Below, piece after piece: positions 1-8,403 of a stretch of DNA of 64,000 nt. Each line of letters starts with the position of its first letter. Positions within the stretch are counted from its first letter, which is position 1. The position numbers and the translations under genes were made by a program. The notes beneath the pieces are model-generated. The model had not been told where the DNA came from. It made no database searches and worked only from the letters and a program-made list of their open reading frames with translations. Where the stretch lies: NCBI RefSeq assembly GCF_001293525.1, contig NZ_BBYR01000011.1, positions 52,956 to 116,955 on the forward strand, given 5' to 3'. The stretch is from Pseudideonella sakaiensis. Lineage in GTDB: Bacteria > Pseudomonadota > Gammaproteobacteria > Burkholderiales > Burkholderiaceae_C.

Positions 1-1
1 G

Positions 2-1456
2 CTGCGCCCGGGCACCGACGGCGCGCTCGCGCTCGGCCTGATGCACGAGCTGGTGGTGAATGGCTGGATCGACGAGGCCTACGTCGCCGCGCACGTGCAG
101 GCCGGCCCCCGCGGCTGGGCCGCGCTGCGTGAGCGCGCACTGGCCTGGCCGCCCGAGCGTGTTGCCGACGAGTGCGGCCTGACGGCCGACGAGGTGCGGG
201 GGTTGGCGCGCGACTACGCGACGCTGGCGCCCGCCGCGATCCGGCTGAACTACGGCATGCAGCGCGCGCGCGGCGGCGGCAACGCGGTGCGGCTGATCGC
301 GCTGCTGCCCTGCCTGATCGGCGCGTGGCGCGATCCCGCGGGGGGGATGCTGCTGTCGGCGTCCGGCTGGTTCCCGCGCGACGGTGTGGCGCTGCAGCGT
401 CCGCAGCTGCTCGGTGCGCGCCGCCCGCGCACGCTCAACATGAGCACGATCGGCGACGACCTGCTGCGCGACGGCGGCGAGCCGCTGCCCGACGGCAGCC
501 GCTTCGGCCCGCGCATCGAGGCGATCGTGGTCTACAACAGCAACCCGGTGGCGGTGGCGCCCGAGTCGGCGAAGGTGGTGCGCGGCTTCGAGCGCGCGGA
601 CCTGTTCACCGTGGTGCTCGAGCACTTCATGACGGACACCGCCGACCTCGCCGACATCGTGCTGCCGGCCACCACCCAGCTCGAGCACCTGGACGTGCAC
701 ACGAGCTACGGCCACACCTACGTGCTGCGCAACGAGCCGGCGATCGCGCCGCTCGGCGAGGCGCTGCCGAACACCGAGATCTTCCGCCGCCTGGCGCGCC
801 GCATGGGCTTCGACGACGCGGACTTCGCCGACGACGACGAGGCGCTCGCCCGCCAGGCCTTCGGCGGCGCGGTCGATGCGGCGGCGCTGGCCTCGGCGGG
901 CTGGCTGAAACTGCCGTTGCCGGACGCGCCGTTCGCGCACGGCGGCTTCCCGACGGCCGACGGCCGGGTGATCGTGGATGCGCCGCAGCATGGCGTGCCC
1001 GACTACCTGCCGAACCACGAATCGCCGCGCTCGACGCCGGCGCTCGCCGCCCGCTTCCCGCTGGCGATGATCTCGCCGCCGGCGCGCCACTTCCTCAACT
1101 CGAGCTTCGTCAACGTGCGCAGCCTGCGGGCCATCGAGGGCCGGCCGCTGCTCGAGATCCACCCCGACGATGCCGCGCCGCGCGGCATCGCCGACGGCCA
1201 GCGCGTGCGCGTCTTCAACGACCGCGGCGAGCACCATTGCCATGCCGCGGTCAGCACCCGTGCGCGGCCCGGCGTGGTGGTCGGACTCGGCATCTGGTGG
1301 CGCAAGCTCGGCGAGGACGGCACCAACGTGAACCAGCTGACGCACCAGCAGCTGACCGACCTCGGGCGGGCACCGTGCTTCTACGACTGCCTGGTCGAGG
1401 TGAGCACGGCGCCGGCGCCGGCCGAGGGGTTGCGGCCGGCCGAGGCCCTCGGGTGA
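2..1456 (+). CDS. Molybdopterin-dependent oxidoreductase, 3' part
   Basis: This is the C-terminal 484 residues of a bis-MGD molybdoenzyme of the formate dehydrogenase / BisC superfamily. The frame is open to the left edge of the window, so the true start and any N-terminal 4Fe-4S cysteine motif lie outside. Visible family features are the cofactor-binding stretch with VVYNSNPVAVAP near base 525, the DIVLPATTQLEHLD segment near base 655, and a C-terminal molydopterin-dinucleotide-binding domain from about base 1050 (FPLAMISPPARHFLNSSFVN). The substrate cannot be read from this fragment. Its stop codon overlaps the GTG start of the next gene (GTGA), which suggests translational coupling. Family confidence is high; no substrate is proposed. 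Confidence 0.9.
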   Translation: MRPGTDGALALGLMHELVVNGWIDEAYVAAHVQAGPRGWAALRERALAWPPERVADECGLTADEVRGLARDYATLAPAAIRLNYGMQRARGGGNAVRLIALLPCLIGAWRDPAGGMLLSASGWFPRDGVALQRPQLLGARRPRTLNMSTIGDDLLRDGGEPLPDGSRFGPRIEAIVVYNSNPVAVAPESAKVVRGFERADLFTVVLEHFMTDTADLADIVLPATTQLEHLDVHTSYGHTYVLRNEPAIAPLGEALPNTEIFRRLARRMGFDDADFADDDEALARQAFGGAVDAAALASAGWLKLPLPDAPFAHGGFPTADGRVIVDAPQHGVPDYLPNHESPRSTPALAARFPLAMISPPARHFLNSSFVNVRSLRAIEGRPLLEIHPDDAAPRGIADGQRVRVFNDRGEHHCHAAVSTRARPGVVVGLGIWWRKLGEDGTNVNQLTHQQLTDLGRAPCFYDCLVEVSTAPAPAEGLRPAEALG

Positions 1457-2544
1457 GCCACGGGCGCGGTGCCGTCGGCCCGCGGCGGCGCTGGCGGGCG
1501 GCGCTGGCCGTGCTCGCCGGCCTCGCGCTGGCGGGCTGCGCGCAGGTCGGCTACCTGGCCCAGTCGGTCGGTGGCCACCTGCAGGTGCTGCAGGCCGCCC
1601 GCCCGGTGTCGGATTGGCTGGCGGACCCGGCCACGCCCGAACCGCTGCGCCAGCGCCTGCAGCTCAGCCAGCAGATGCGCGACTTCGCCAGTGCCGAACT
1701 GCGGCTGCCGGACAACGCCAGCTACCGGCGCTATGCCGAGCTGGGCCGGGCCTCGGTGGTCTGGAACGTGGTGGCCGCGCCCGAGCTGGGGCTGCAGCTG
1801 CAGACCTGGTGCTACCCGGTGGTCGGCTGCGTCGGCTACCGCGGCTACTACGCGCAGGCCGATGCCGAGCAGGCCGCTGCGCCCCTGCGGGCCCAGGGCC
1901 TGGAGGTGCAGGTCTACGGCGTGCCGGCCTACTCGACGCTCGGCAAGCTGCCCGGTCGCTGGTTCGCGGATCCGCTGCTGAACACCTTCCTCAACGTTCC
2001 CGAAGCCGACCTGGCGCGGCTGATCTTCCACGAACTGGCGCACCAGGTGGCCTACGCGGCCGGCGACACCGTGTTCAACGAGTCCTTCGCGACCGCGGTG
2101 GAGCGGCTGGGTGGCGAACGCTGGCTGGACGCGCATGGCGGTGCCGCCGCGCGCGCCGCCGTGGCCGCGCAGGACCGGCGTCGCGAGGAGTTCCGAGCCT
2201 TCGTGCTCGGCGTGCGGGACCGCCTGCAGGCGGTCTACGCCGGCCCGGGCCGCGATGACGAGAAGCGGGCCGCGAAGGCGCAGGTCCTGGCCACGATGCG
2301 CACGGACTACGAGCAGCTGAAGCGCGAGCGCTGGGGCGGGTTTTCCGGGTACGACGCCTGGTTCGCGCGCGCCAACAATGCGTCCTTCGCCATCCTCGGC
2401 GCGTACCACGGCCTGGCGCCGAACTTCGAGCGGCTGTTCGCCCGCGAGGGCGGCGACTTCGAGCGTTTCTACGCCGAGGTGCGGCGCCTCGCAGCCCTGC
2501 CGGCGGCGACGCGCCGCAGCGAGATCGAGGCGCTCGCGCGCTGA
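1453..2544 (+). CDS. Lipoprotein zinc aminopeptidase (COG4324-like)
   Basis: A 363-residue predicted metallopeptidase. The GTG start at 1453 gives a basic N-terminus, a hydrophobic stretch and an LAGC lipobox with the lipidated cysteine at residue 29, so the protein should be anchored in a membrane on the periplasmic side. The zinc motif HELAH is at residues 193-197 and is followed by NESFATAVE, whose Glu210 fits the third ligand of a gluzincin-type site. The family is known as predicted aminopeptidases of about 350 residues; the substrate is unknown. The GTGA overlap with the upstream molybdoenzyme gene decides the start. Upstream in-frame sequence belongs to the previous gene read in another frame. 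Confidence 0.87.
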   Translation: MSHGRGAVGPRRRWRAALAVLAGLALAGCAQVGYLAQSVGGHLQVLQAARPVSDWLADPATPEPLRQRLQLSQQMRDFASAELRLPDNASYRRYAELGRASVVWNVVAAPELGLQLQTWCYPVVGCVGYRGYYAQADAEQAAAPLRAQGLEVQVYGVPAYSTLGKLPGRWFADPLLNTFLNVPEADLARLIFHELAHQVAYAAGDTVFNESFATAVERLGGERWLDAHGGAAARAAVAAQDRRREEFRAFVLGVRDRLQAVYAGPGRDDEKRAAKAQVLATMRTDYEQLKRERWGGFSGYDAWFARANNASFAILGAYHGLAPNFERLFAREGGDFERFYAEVRRLAALPAATRRSEIEALAR

Positions 2545-2589
2545 CCCTGTCCGTCCCACCACCGCTTCCCGGCCCACGCCGTCCGCCGC

Positions 2590-2976
2590 ATGCCCGACAT
2601 CCACATCCACCGCCAGCACCGCCTGGGCCTGCCGCGGGCCCGCGAGATCGCCCTGCAATGGGCCGAGGAGGTGGAGGCCAAGTTCGACATGGAGTGCACG
2701 ATCGAGGAGGGCGAGACCACCGACACCGTGCACTTCAAGCGCATCGGCGCGAGCGGCACGCTGGCCGTCTCGGGCGAGGCCTTCGTGCTCGATGCGCGGC
2801 TCGGCTTCCTGCTCGGGGCCTTCGCCCGCACCATCGAGAGCGAGATCGAGCGCAACCTCGATGCGCTGCTGGAGGCCGAGGCGCGGCCGGCGGCGAAGCG
2901 GGCCGCGGCCAGGAAGTCGCCCGCGGCGACGAAGACGACGGCGCGCAAGGCGCCGGCCGCGAAACCCCCGCGCTGA
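2590..2976 (+). CDS. Polyhydroxyalkanoic acid system family protein
   Basis: A 128-residue protein starting MPDIHIHRQHRLGLPRAR, which matches the small PHA_gran_rgn family found beside polyhydroxyalkanoate genes. The first 95 residues form the family domain. The last 30 are an Ala/Lys/Pro-rich tail (AAKRAAARKSPAATKTTARK) resembling the basic tails of histone H1-like and PhaF-type proteins, which may bind DNA or granule surfaces (inference). It lies 45 bases after the aminopeptidase gene. An acyl-CoA-binding protein and a wax ester synthase gene follow, which fits a storage-lipid context. No direct enzymatic role is visible. Confidence 0.8.
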   Translation: MPDIHIHRQHRLGLPRAREIALQWAEEVEAKFDMECTIEEGETTDTVHFKRIGASGTLAVSGEAFVLDARLGFLLGAFARTIESEIERNLDALLEAEARPAAKRAAARKSPAATKTTARKAPAAKPPR

Positions 2977-3007
2977 CCCGGGGCCGCCGCCCGGCCGGGC
3001 CCGCGGC

Positions 3008-3259
3008 TTACTTGAGCGACTCGATCAGGTCGATGTAGGCCTGCTTGGCCTCGTCCGCGGACATGCCCTTCAGCCCGTTCCAGGCATCCCATTTGGCCCG
3101 GCCGACCAGGTCGGTGATGCCGGGGCGCTTGCCGTCCACGTCGCCGCTGCTGCCCTGCTTGAACAGCGCGTAGAGCTTCAGCAGCGTGGCGTTGTCCGGC
3201 CGTTCGGACAGCTGCTTCGAGTCGGCGACGGCCTGGTCGAACTGGGCTTGCAGGGACAT
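3008..3259 (-). CDS. Acyl-CoA-binding protein
   Basis: An 83-residue protein covering the whole acyl-CoA-binding-protein fold (ACBP, four helices). Diagnostic stretches are LYALFKQGSSGDV, then GRAKWDAWNGLKGMSADEAKQAYI, which carry the usual ligand-contacting Lys, Tyr and Trp residues. ACBPs buffer and transport medium- and long-chain acyl-CoA in the cytoplasm. The start at 3259 has a GGAG-type ribosome site just upstream; an in-frame extension to 3325 adds residues unlike the family. The gene is divergent from the wax ester synthase gene, whose acyl-CoA substrate it could supply. Confidence 0.93.
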   Translation of the reverse strand: MSLQAQFDQAVADSKQLSERPDNATLLKLYALFKQGSSGDVDGKRPGITDLVGRAKWDAWNGLKGMSADEAKQAYIDLIESLK

Positions 3260-3360
3260 GGTGTCTCCGTGCCGCGGCGTGGCGCGGCTGGTGAAAGTGG
3301 TGATTGACGCTCGGGATGCTAGCAAGCATCGTCGCCGCAGTTTCCCGAGGAGAACCCCCG

Positions 3361-4857
3361 ATGTCCCCCGAGCCCCACCCGGCCGGGCTGCCGCCGGCAG
3401 CCGACACGGCCGTGGCCGAAGCCGCGCCGCCGCGCAGCGAACGCATGTCGCGGGTCGACACCGCGTGGCTGCGGATGGACAACGACGTCAACCTGATGAT
3501 GATCGTCGGCGTCTGGCTGCTGCAGCCCGGCATCGCCCGCGAGGACCTGGTCGCGCGCATCGAGGACAAGCTGCTGAAGTACGGCCGCTTCCGGCAGAAG
3601 GTGGTGGAGGACGCGGTCGGCGCCCGCTGGGTCGACGACGAGGACTTCGACGTCGGCCACCACCTGGTCCAGCTGCGGCTGCACCCGCGCGCCGGCCAGG
3701 ACGAGCGCGGTGCGCTGCAGGAACTGGTCGGCGAGCTGACGACCACGCCGCTCAATGCGGCCCGCCCGCTGTGGCAGTTCCACCTGATCGACGACTACGA
3801 GGGCGGCAGCGCGCTGGTGGCCCGGGTGCACCACTGCATCGCCGACGGCATCGCGCTGATCTCGGTGATGCTGTCGATCACCGATGGCGGCGCCGATCCG
3901 CCGTCGCGCCGGCGCCGCCGAACCGGTGGAACCGATGACGCGGGCGACTGGCTGGGCGACCTGGTGCGCCCGCTGTCGGGCGCCGTGCGCAAGGCGGTGG
4001 ACCTGACGGGGCAGGGCGTGGAGCGCAGCCTCGCGCTGCTGACGAATCCCCAGGCCCTGCCCGAATCGATGGAGCTGGCAAGGGTGGGGGTGCAGGTCGT
4101 CAGCGACCTTGCCGCGCTGGCGCTGATGGCCGACGACACGCCGACGCGGCTGAAAGGGCGCCCCGCCGGCTCCAAGCGCGTCGCGTGGGGCGAGCCGATT
4201 CCGCTGGACCGTGTCAAGGCGGTCGGCAAGGCGCTCGGCGGCTCGGTCAACGACGTGCTGCTGGCCTGCGTCGCCGGCGCCTTCGGCGCCTACCTGCGTC
4301 GCCACGGCGACGCCACCGCGGGCTGCGAGATCCGTGCGATGGTGCCGGTCAACCTGCGGCCGATGTCCGAGGCCTGGAAGCTCGGCAACCGCTTCGGGCT
4401 GGTGCCGCTGGTGCTGCCGCTGGGCATCGACAACCCCGTCGAACGGGTCTATGCGGTGCGGGCCCGCATGGCCGAGCTGAAGGGCAGCTACCAGCCGCTG
4501 CTCGCGTTCGGCCTGCTGTCGGTCGCCGGCCTGCTGGTCAAGCCGGTGCAGGAGGCGCTGCTGGGCCTGTTCGCGAAGAAGGCGACCGCGGTGATGACCA
4601 ACGTGCCGGGGCCGGCGGCGCCGCTGCGGCTGTGCGGCGCGACGCTGAAGCAGACCATGTTCTGGGTGCCGCAGTCCGGCGACATCGGCCTGGGCGTCAG
4701 CATCCTCTCCTATGCCGGGGGCGTGCAGTTCGGCCTGATCGCCGACAAGAAGCTGTGCCCGGACCCGCAGGCGGTGATCGCGGGCTTCGAGCCCGAGTTC
4801 GAGCGCCTGCTGACGCTGACGCTGATGCTGCCCTGGGGCGCCGCCGAGGCCGCCTGA
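3361..4857 (+). CDS. Wax ester synthase / diacylglycerol acyltransferase (WS/DGAT)
   Basis: A 498-residue member of the bacterial WS/DGAT family, which makes wax esters or triacylglycerols from acyl-CoA and fatty alcohol or diacylglycerol. The catalytic HHxxxDG motif is present as HHCIADG at residues 157-163. PLWQFHLID lies just before it, and the family signatures NDVLLACVAGAF, MVPVNLRP and NVPGP follow in order. The start at 3361 is preceded by GAGGAG; an upstream in-frame ATG at 3304 would add 19 residues without family support. Membrane or lipid-droplet surface location is expected from the family. The neighbours (ACBP, PHA protein) support a neutral-lipid storage role. Confidence 0.93.
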   Translation: MSPEPHPAGLPPAADTAVAEAAPPRSERMSRVDTAWLRMDNDVNLMMIVGVWLLQPGIAREDLVARIEDKLLKYGRFRQKVVEDAVGARWVDDEDFDVGHHLVQLRLHPRAGQDERGALQELVGELTTTPLNAARPLWQFHLIDDYEGGSALVARVHHCIADGIALISVMLSITDGGADPPSRRRRRTGGTDDAGDWLGDLVRPLSGAVRKAVDLTGQGVERSLALLTNPQALPESMELARVGVQVVSDLAALALMADDTPTRLKGRPAGSKRVAWGEPIPLDRVKAVGKALGGSVNDVLLACVAGAFGAYLRRHGDATAGCEIRAMVPVNLRPMSEAWKLGNRFGLVPLVLPLGIDNPVERVYAVRARMAELKGSYQPLLAFGLLSVAGLLVKPVQEALLGLFAKKATAVMTNVPGPAAPLRLCGATLKQTMFWVPQSGDIGLGVSILSYAGGVQFGLIADKKLCPDPQAVIAGFEPEFERLLTLTLMLPWGAAEAA

Positions 4858-4872
4858 GGGCCTGCGCCCGCG

Positions 4873-5670
4873 TCAGCCGAGGGCCGCGACCCAGCGTGCT
4901 GCGAGCGGCACGAGCAGCGAGGCGGCCACGGTCGATGCGGCCATGCCGACGCCGGCGAAGGTGCCGGCCACCTCGCTGATCTGGAAGGCGCGGGCGGTGC
5001 CGATGCCGTGCGCTGCGATGCCGGTGCCCAGGCCGCGTGCGGCCACGTCGCGGATGCGCAGCGCATTCAGCAGCGGCGTGGCCATCGTGGCGCCGAGCAT
5101 GCCCGTCAGCACCACGAGGGCGGCCGTCAGTTCCGGCACGCCGCCGATGCGCTCGGCGATCGCCATCGCCACCGGCGCGGTGACCGACTTCGGCGCGACC
5201 GACAGCACCAGCGCCGCCGGCGCGCCAAAGGCCTTCAGCACCCCCATCGCGACCAGCGCGCCCGCGAGGTTGCCGGCGACGAGCGCCAGCGCCAGCGGGC
5301 CGAGCGCGGCGCGCACCGCCGGCCACTGCCGCCGCAACGGCACCGCCAGCGCGACGGTCGCGGTGCCGAGCAGGAAGTGCACGAACTGCGCGCCGTCGAA
5401 GTAGCTGCGGTAGGGCGTGCCGCTCAGCATCAGCACCGCGACGATCACGATCACGGCGACCGGCACCGGGTTGGCGAAGGGGCTGCCGCCGAGGCGGCGC
5501 TGCAGGCGCACGGCCAGCGCGTACGCGGTGACCGTCAGCGTCAGCCACAGCAGCGGGCTGGTGCCGAGGTAGACCCAGAGGCGGGTGAATGACGCGCCGG
5601 GCACGCGCAGCCCGGCGGCGCCCGCGGCGCTCGCCGCCGAGGCGGCCAGCGCGGCTGCCGCCAGGCTCAC
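4873..5670 (-). CDS. lrgB: LrgB/CidB-family membrane protein
   Basis: A 265-residue polytopic inner-membrane protein of the LrgB family, the partner of LrgA in murein-hydrolase control and, in some bacteria, metabolite export. Family stretches include PVPVAVIVIVAVLMLSGTPY, LALVAGNLAGALVAMGV, SVAPKSVTAPVAMAIAE and GIAAHGIGTARAFQ. The GTG start at 5670 overlaps the lrgA stop as GTGA, which fixes the start. It is the last gene of the msrP-msrQ-lrgA-lrgB run. It converges on the WS/DGAT gene with only 15 bases between the two stop codons and no clear terminator hairpin. Confidence 0.93.
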   Translation of the reverse strand: MSLAAAALAASAASAAGAAGLRVPGASFTRLWVYLGTSPLLWLTLTVTAYALAVRLQRRLGGSPFANPVPVAVIVIVAVLMLSGTPYRSYFDGAQFVHFLLGTATVALAVPLRRQWPAVRAALGPLALALVAGNLAGALVAMGVLKAFGAPAALVLSVAPKSVTAPVAMAIAERIGGVPELTAALVVLTGMLGATMATPLLNALRIRDVAARGLGTGIAAHGIGTARAFQISEVAGTFAGVGMAASTVAASLLVPLAARWVAALG

Positions 5671-6044
5671 GGCGGCCCCGCCCCGCCGGAAGGCGGCTGC
5701 GCCGGCGCGCCCGGGCGCCGCCAGCGCGCGAACAGCCACGCCGACAGCCCGAGCGTGACCGCCGTGCTGCCGACCAGCGCGAGCACGAGCGGCAGCGCCC
5801 AGTCGCGCAGCAGTGCCAGGTGCAGCATCACGCCCACGCCGGCCGGCACGAACAGCAGGCCGAGGTGGCGCAGCAGCCCGTCCGCCAGCGATTCGACACC
5901 GCTGCGCAGCCGGCCGAGGCGAGGGAAGGCGACGAAGAGCGCGACCAGCCCGATCACGGGGCCGGGCAGCGGCAGACCGAGCAGCACCACCAGCGCCTCG
6001 CCGAGGAGCTGGAAGCCGAGCACGAGGCTCAGGGCTTCGAGCAT
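5667..6044 (-). CDS. lrgA: LrgA/CidA-family holin-like membrane protein
   Basis: A 125-residue membrane protein of the CidA/LrgA family. The conserved core LPLPGPVIGLVALFVAF lies near residues 24-40, followed by LLRHLGLLFVPAGVGVMLHL; four membrane segments fit the sequence. The ATG at 6044 lies inside the last 16 bases of msrQ, so the two genes overlap in different frames. Its own stop overlaps the lrgB start (GTGA). Translation of all three genes is therefore likely coupled. The family is described as holin/antiholin-like, but its job here is not shown by sequence. Confidence 0.9.
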   Translation of the reverse strand: MLEALSLVLGFQLLGEALVVLLGLPLPGPVIGLVALFVAFPRLGRLRSGVESLADGLLRHLGLLFVPAGVGVMLHLALLRDWALPLVLALVGSTAVTLGLSAWLFARWRRPGAPAQPPSGGAGPP

Positions 6045-6715
6045 GCCGCGCGGTGTCGCCGCCAGGCGTCGAGCAGGCGCCAGCCGAGCAGCAGCGCCAG
6101 GATGGCCGCATACACCGCGACCTCGCCCAGGTTGTTCTTGGCGCTGCGCATCCAGAAGAAGTGCAGCAGGCCGAGCAGGGCCACCGCATAGACCGCGCGA
6201 TGCAGCTGCTTCCAGCGCCGGGCGCCGAGGGCGCGGATGGCGCGGTCGACCGAGGTGGCGGCCAGCGGGAGCATCAGCAGCAGGGCCAGGCTGCCGACCA
6301 GGATGAAGGGCCGCTTGGCGATGTCGCGCAGGATGTCGGCCGGGTCCAGGCCCTTGTCCAGCCAGGCATAGGCGAGGAAGTGCAGCAGCGCGTAGAAGAA
6401 CGCGAACAGGCCGAGCATGCGGCGCCAGCGCGCCAGTGCAACCAGGCCCGTCCACTGGCGCAGCGGCGTCACCGCCAGCGCCAGGCACAGCCCGCGCAGC
6501 GCCCAGTCGCCGGTCCCGCGGATCAGGGCCTCGGCCGGGTTGGGCCCCAGCGTCTCGGCCCAGGCACCGTGGAACAGCCGCGCGAAGGGCAGCAGGCACA
6601 ACGCGAACAGCAGGGCCTTCGCGGCCGGGTGCAGCAGCAGCGGCTGCACCCGGGCCCGCCAGCCGGCGGCACCGCGCGCGGGTGCCGCAGGGCGGGGGCG
6701 GCTGGCGAGGTCCAT
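6029..6715 (-). CDS. msrQ: MsrQ, haem-binding membrane subunit of the MsrPQ system
   Basis: A 228-residue inner-membrane protein of the ferric-reductase-like family that passes quinol electrons to periplasmic MsrP for repair of oxidised methionine. Typical stretches are GDWALRGLCLALAVTPLRQ, RRMLGLFAFFYALLHFLAY, RDIAKRPFILVG and RRWKQLHRAVYAVALLGLLHF. The conserved histidines in these helices are the expected haem ligands. It follows msrP by 23 bases. Its 3' end overlaps lrgA by 16 bases, an unusual direct link of the repair system to LrgAB. Confidence 0.95.
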   Translation of the reverse strand: MDLASRPRPAAPARGAAGWRARVQPLLLHPAAKALLFALCLLPFARLFHGAWAETLGPNPAEALIRGTGDWALRGLCLALAVTPLRQWTGLVALARWRRMLGLFAFFYALLHFLAYAWLDKGLDPADILRDIAKRPFILVGSLALLLMLPLAATSVDRAIRALGARRWKQLHRAVYAVALLGLLHFFWMRSAKNNLGEVAVYAAILALLLGWRLLDAWRRHRAACSKP

Positions 6716-6738
6716 GCGATCGGGGCCGGGGCGGCGCT

Positions 6739-7740
6739 TCAGTAGAACTTCTTCAGGTCCATGCCGGCGTACAGCGAACCGACCTGCGCTTCATAGCCGT
6801 TGAACATCAGCGTCGGCCGCTTCTTCGAGAACAGCCCGTCCTCGCCGATCCGGCGTTCGGTGGCCTGGCTCCAGCGCGGGTGGTCGACCGTCGGGTTGAC
6901 GTTGGAGTAGAAGCCGTACTCCTGCATCGCGGCCTTGTTCCACGCGGTGCGCGGCTCCTTCTCCACGAAGCGGATCCGCACGATCGACTTCGCGTTCTTG
7001 AAGCCGTACTTCCACGGCACGTTCAGGCGCACCGGTGCGCCGTTCTGGTTCGGCAGCACCTCGCCGTAGAGGCCGAAGGTCAGCAGCGTCAGCGGGTGCA
7101 TGGCCTCGTCCATCCGCAGGCCCTCGACGTAGGGCCAGTCGAGCACGCGCGAGCCGACGAAGGGCATGGTCTTCGGATCGGCGAGGCTGACGAACTCGAC
7201 GTACTTCGCGTTGCCCGTCGGCTCGACCCGCTTGATCAGCTCCGACAGCGACCAGCCGACCCAGGGAATGACCATCGACCAGCCCTCGACGCAGCGCATG
7301 CGGTAGATGCGCTCCTCCTGCGGGCTGAGCTTGAGCAGTTCGTCGAGGTCGTAGACCTTGGGCTTGCGCACCTCGCCCTCGACCGCGACGGTCCAGGGCC
7401 GCGTCTTCAGCGTGTGGGCGTTCTTCGCCGGGTCGGCCTTGTCGGTGCCGAACTCGTAGAAGTTGTTGTAGCTGGTGACGTCCTCGTAGCGCGTGGGCTT
7501 CTCCATCGTCACGCCGCCGGCGACGCTCGCGCGCACGCCGGGCAGCGCCGCCAGCTTGCCCGGCCGGGCCGGCGCCGCGCCCTGGGCGCGCGCATCACGG
7601 GCCGCCCAGGCGGCGAGCACCGGACCGGCGGCCCCGGCGGCCATCAGGCGCAGGCAGTCGCGGCGGCGCTCGTAGACGGCCTGCGGCGTGATCTCGGAAG
7701 CCACGCGGTGGCGGAAACCGCGGTCGGGGTGGAAGTGCAT
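6739..7740 (-). CDS. msrP: MsrP, periplasmic methionine sulfoxide reductase, molybdopterin subunit
   Basis: A 333-residue molybdenum enzyme of the sulfite-oxidase fold that reduces methionine sulfoxide in periplasmic proteins using electrons from MsrQ. The N-terminus has a twin-arginine-type signal ([21 protein letters not shown]) ending in an ARAQ cleavage site near residue 53. The molybdenum-ligating cysteine is Cys150 in [17 protein letters not shown]. Other family stretches are [19 protein letters not shown] and [14 protein letters not shown]. The length is normal. It is the first gene of a four-gene run with msrQ, lrgA and lrgB. Confidence 0.96.
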   Translation of the reverse strand: MHFHPDRGFRHRVASEITPQAVYERRRDCLRLMAAGAAGPVLAAWAARDARAQGAAPARPGKLAALPGVRASVAGGVTMEKPTRYEDVTSYNNFYEFGTDKADPAKNAHTLKTRPWTVAVEGEVRKPKVYDLDELLKLSPQEERIYRMRCVEGWSMVIPWVGWSLSELIKRVEPTGNAKYVEFVSLADPKTMPFVGSRVLDWPYVEGLRMDEAMHPLTLLTFGLYGEVLPNQNGAPVRLNVPWKYGFKNAKSIVRIRFVEKEPRTAWNKAAMQEYGFYSNVNPTVDHPRWSQATERRIGEDGLFSKKRPTLMFNGYEAQVGSLYAGMDLKKFY

Positions 7741-7929
7741 GGCGGGCGCCTCGTTCGGTTCGATGCCTGGGAATACGCTGCGGGGGCCGCGCCGGTTTCA
7801 TCCGGCAGCCATCGGCGTGCGTGCGGCGTGCCGGCAGGTTAGCGGGCGCCGCCCGCTTGCGCTGGCGGCGGGGCATCGCGGGCTGCGGCAGCCCGCGCGG
7901 CGCCCGGACCGGCCGGGCGATCGCACCTG

Positions 7930-8262
7930 TCAGATGACGTCGCCGAAGTTGGAGTCGAACAGGCGCAGCGAGTTCTTCGACACCTTCTCGCGGAAGCCCT
8001 TGCGCGCGAACAGCTTGGTCTGCGCCTCGGCCGGCAGGTCGGTGACGTTCAGGATGTTCTTGGCCAGCAGCACGTCGATCAGGTCCTCGACGACCCGGAC
8101 GAAGTCGGCGTCCAGGCGGCTGAAGCTCTGGCCGTCCTCGTCGGCGCCGAGGAAGCCGACCACGTCGGGGTGCCGGTCCTCGAGGAACTCGGTGGCCGCC
8201 TCGGACGCCTGGCGGTGCAGGCTCTCGATCTGGCCTTCGGCATTGCGGACGACGTAGGGCAT
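7930..8262 (-). CDS. Conserved hypothetical protein, about 110 residues
   Basis: A 110-residue acidic cytoplasmic protein starting MPYVVRNAEGQIESLHRQ. I recall close relatives in betaproteobacteria carried under the misleading label 'tryptophan synthase subunit beta-like protein'; nothing here resembles TrpB catalysis. There is no signal peptide, membrane segment or cysteine motif. A helical middle part (SRLDADFVRVVEDLIDVLLAKN) precedes LPAEAQTKLFARKGFREK. The ATG at 8262 is preferred to the upstream in-frame GTG/ATG because relatives start at MPYVV. It sits between msrP and a cytochrome c gene on the same strand, separated from the latter by a terminator. Function unknown. Confidence 0.72.
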   Translation of the reverse strand: MPYVVRNAEGQIESLHRQASEAATEFLEDRHPDVVGFLGADEDGQSFSRLDADFVRVVEDLIDVLLAKNILNVTDLPAEAQTKLFARKGFREKVSKNSLRLFDSNFGDVI

Positions 8263-8325
8263 GGCGCGGTGGCGTGCAGGAACTGCAACCACTATACGCG
8301 GGCAGTGGCCCGGCCCCAGGCACGA

Positions 8326-8352
8326 AAAAGGCCGGTGGACGACCGGCCTTTT
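8326..8352 (-). terminator. Rho-independent terminator after cytochrome c gene
   Basis: An 11-bp perfect stem (AAAAGGCCGGT with its complement, 5-base loop) lies downstream of the cytochrome c stop on the minus strand and continues into TTTTTCG. The A/T flanks on both sides make it potentially bidirectional, but nothing on the plus strand needs it here. Confidence 0.8.
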
Positions 8353-8403
8353 CGATGGGAATCCGCCGCGGCCCCGGGTCGGGCGCGGGCGGCTCCAGGC
8401 GGC

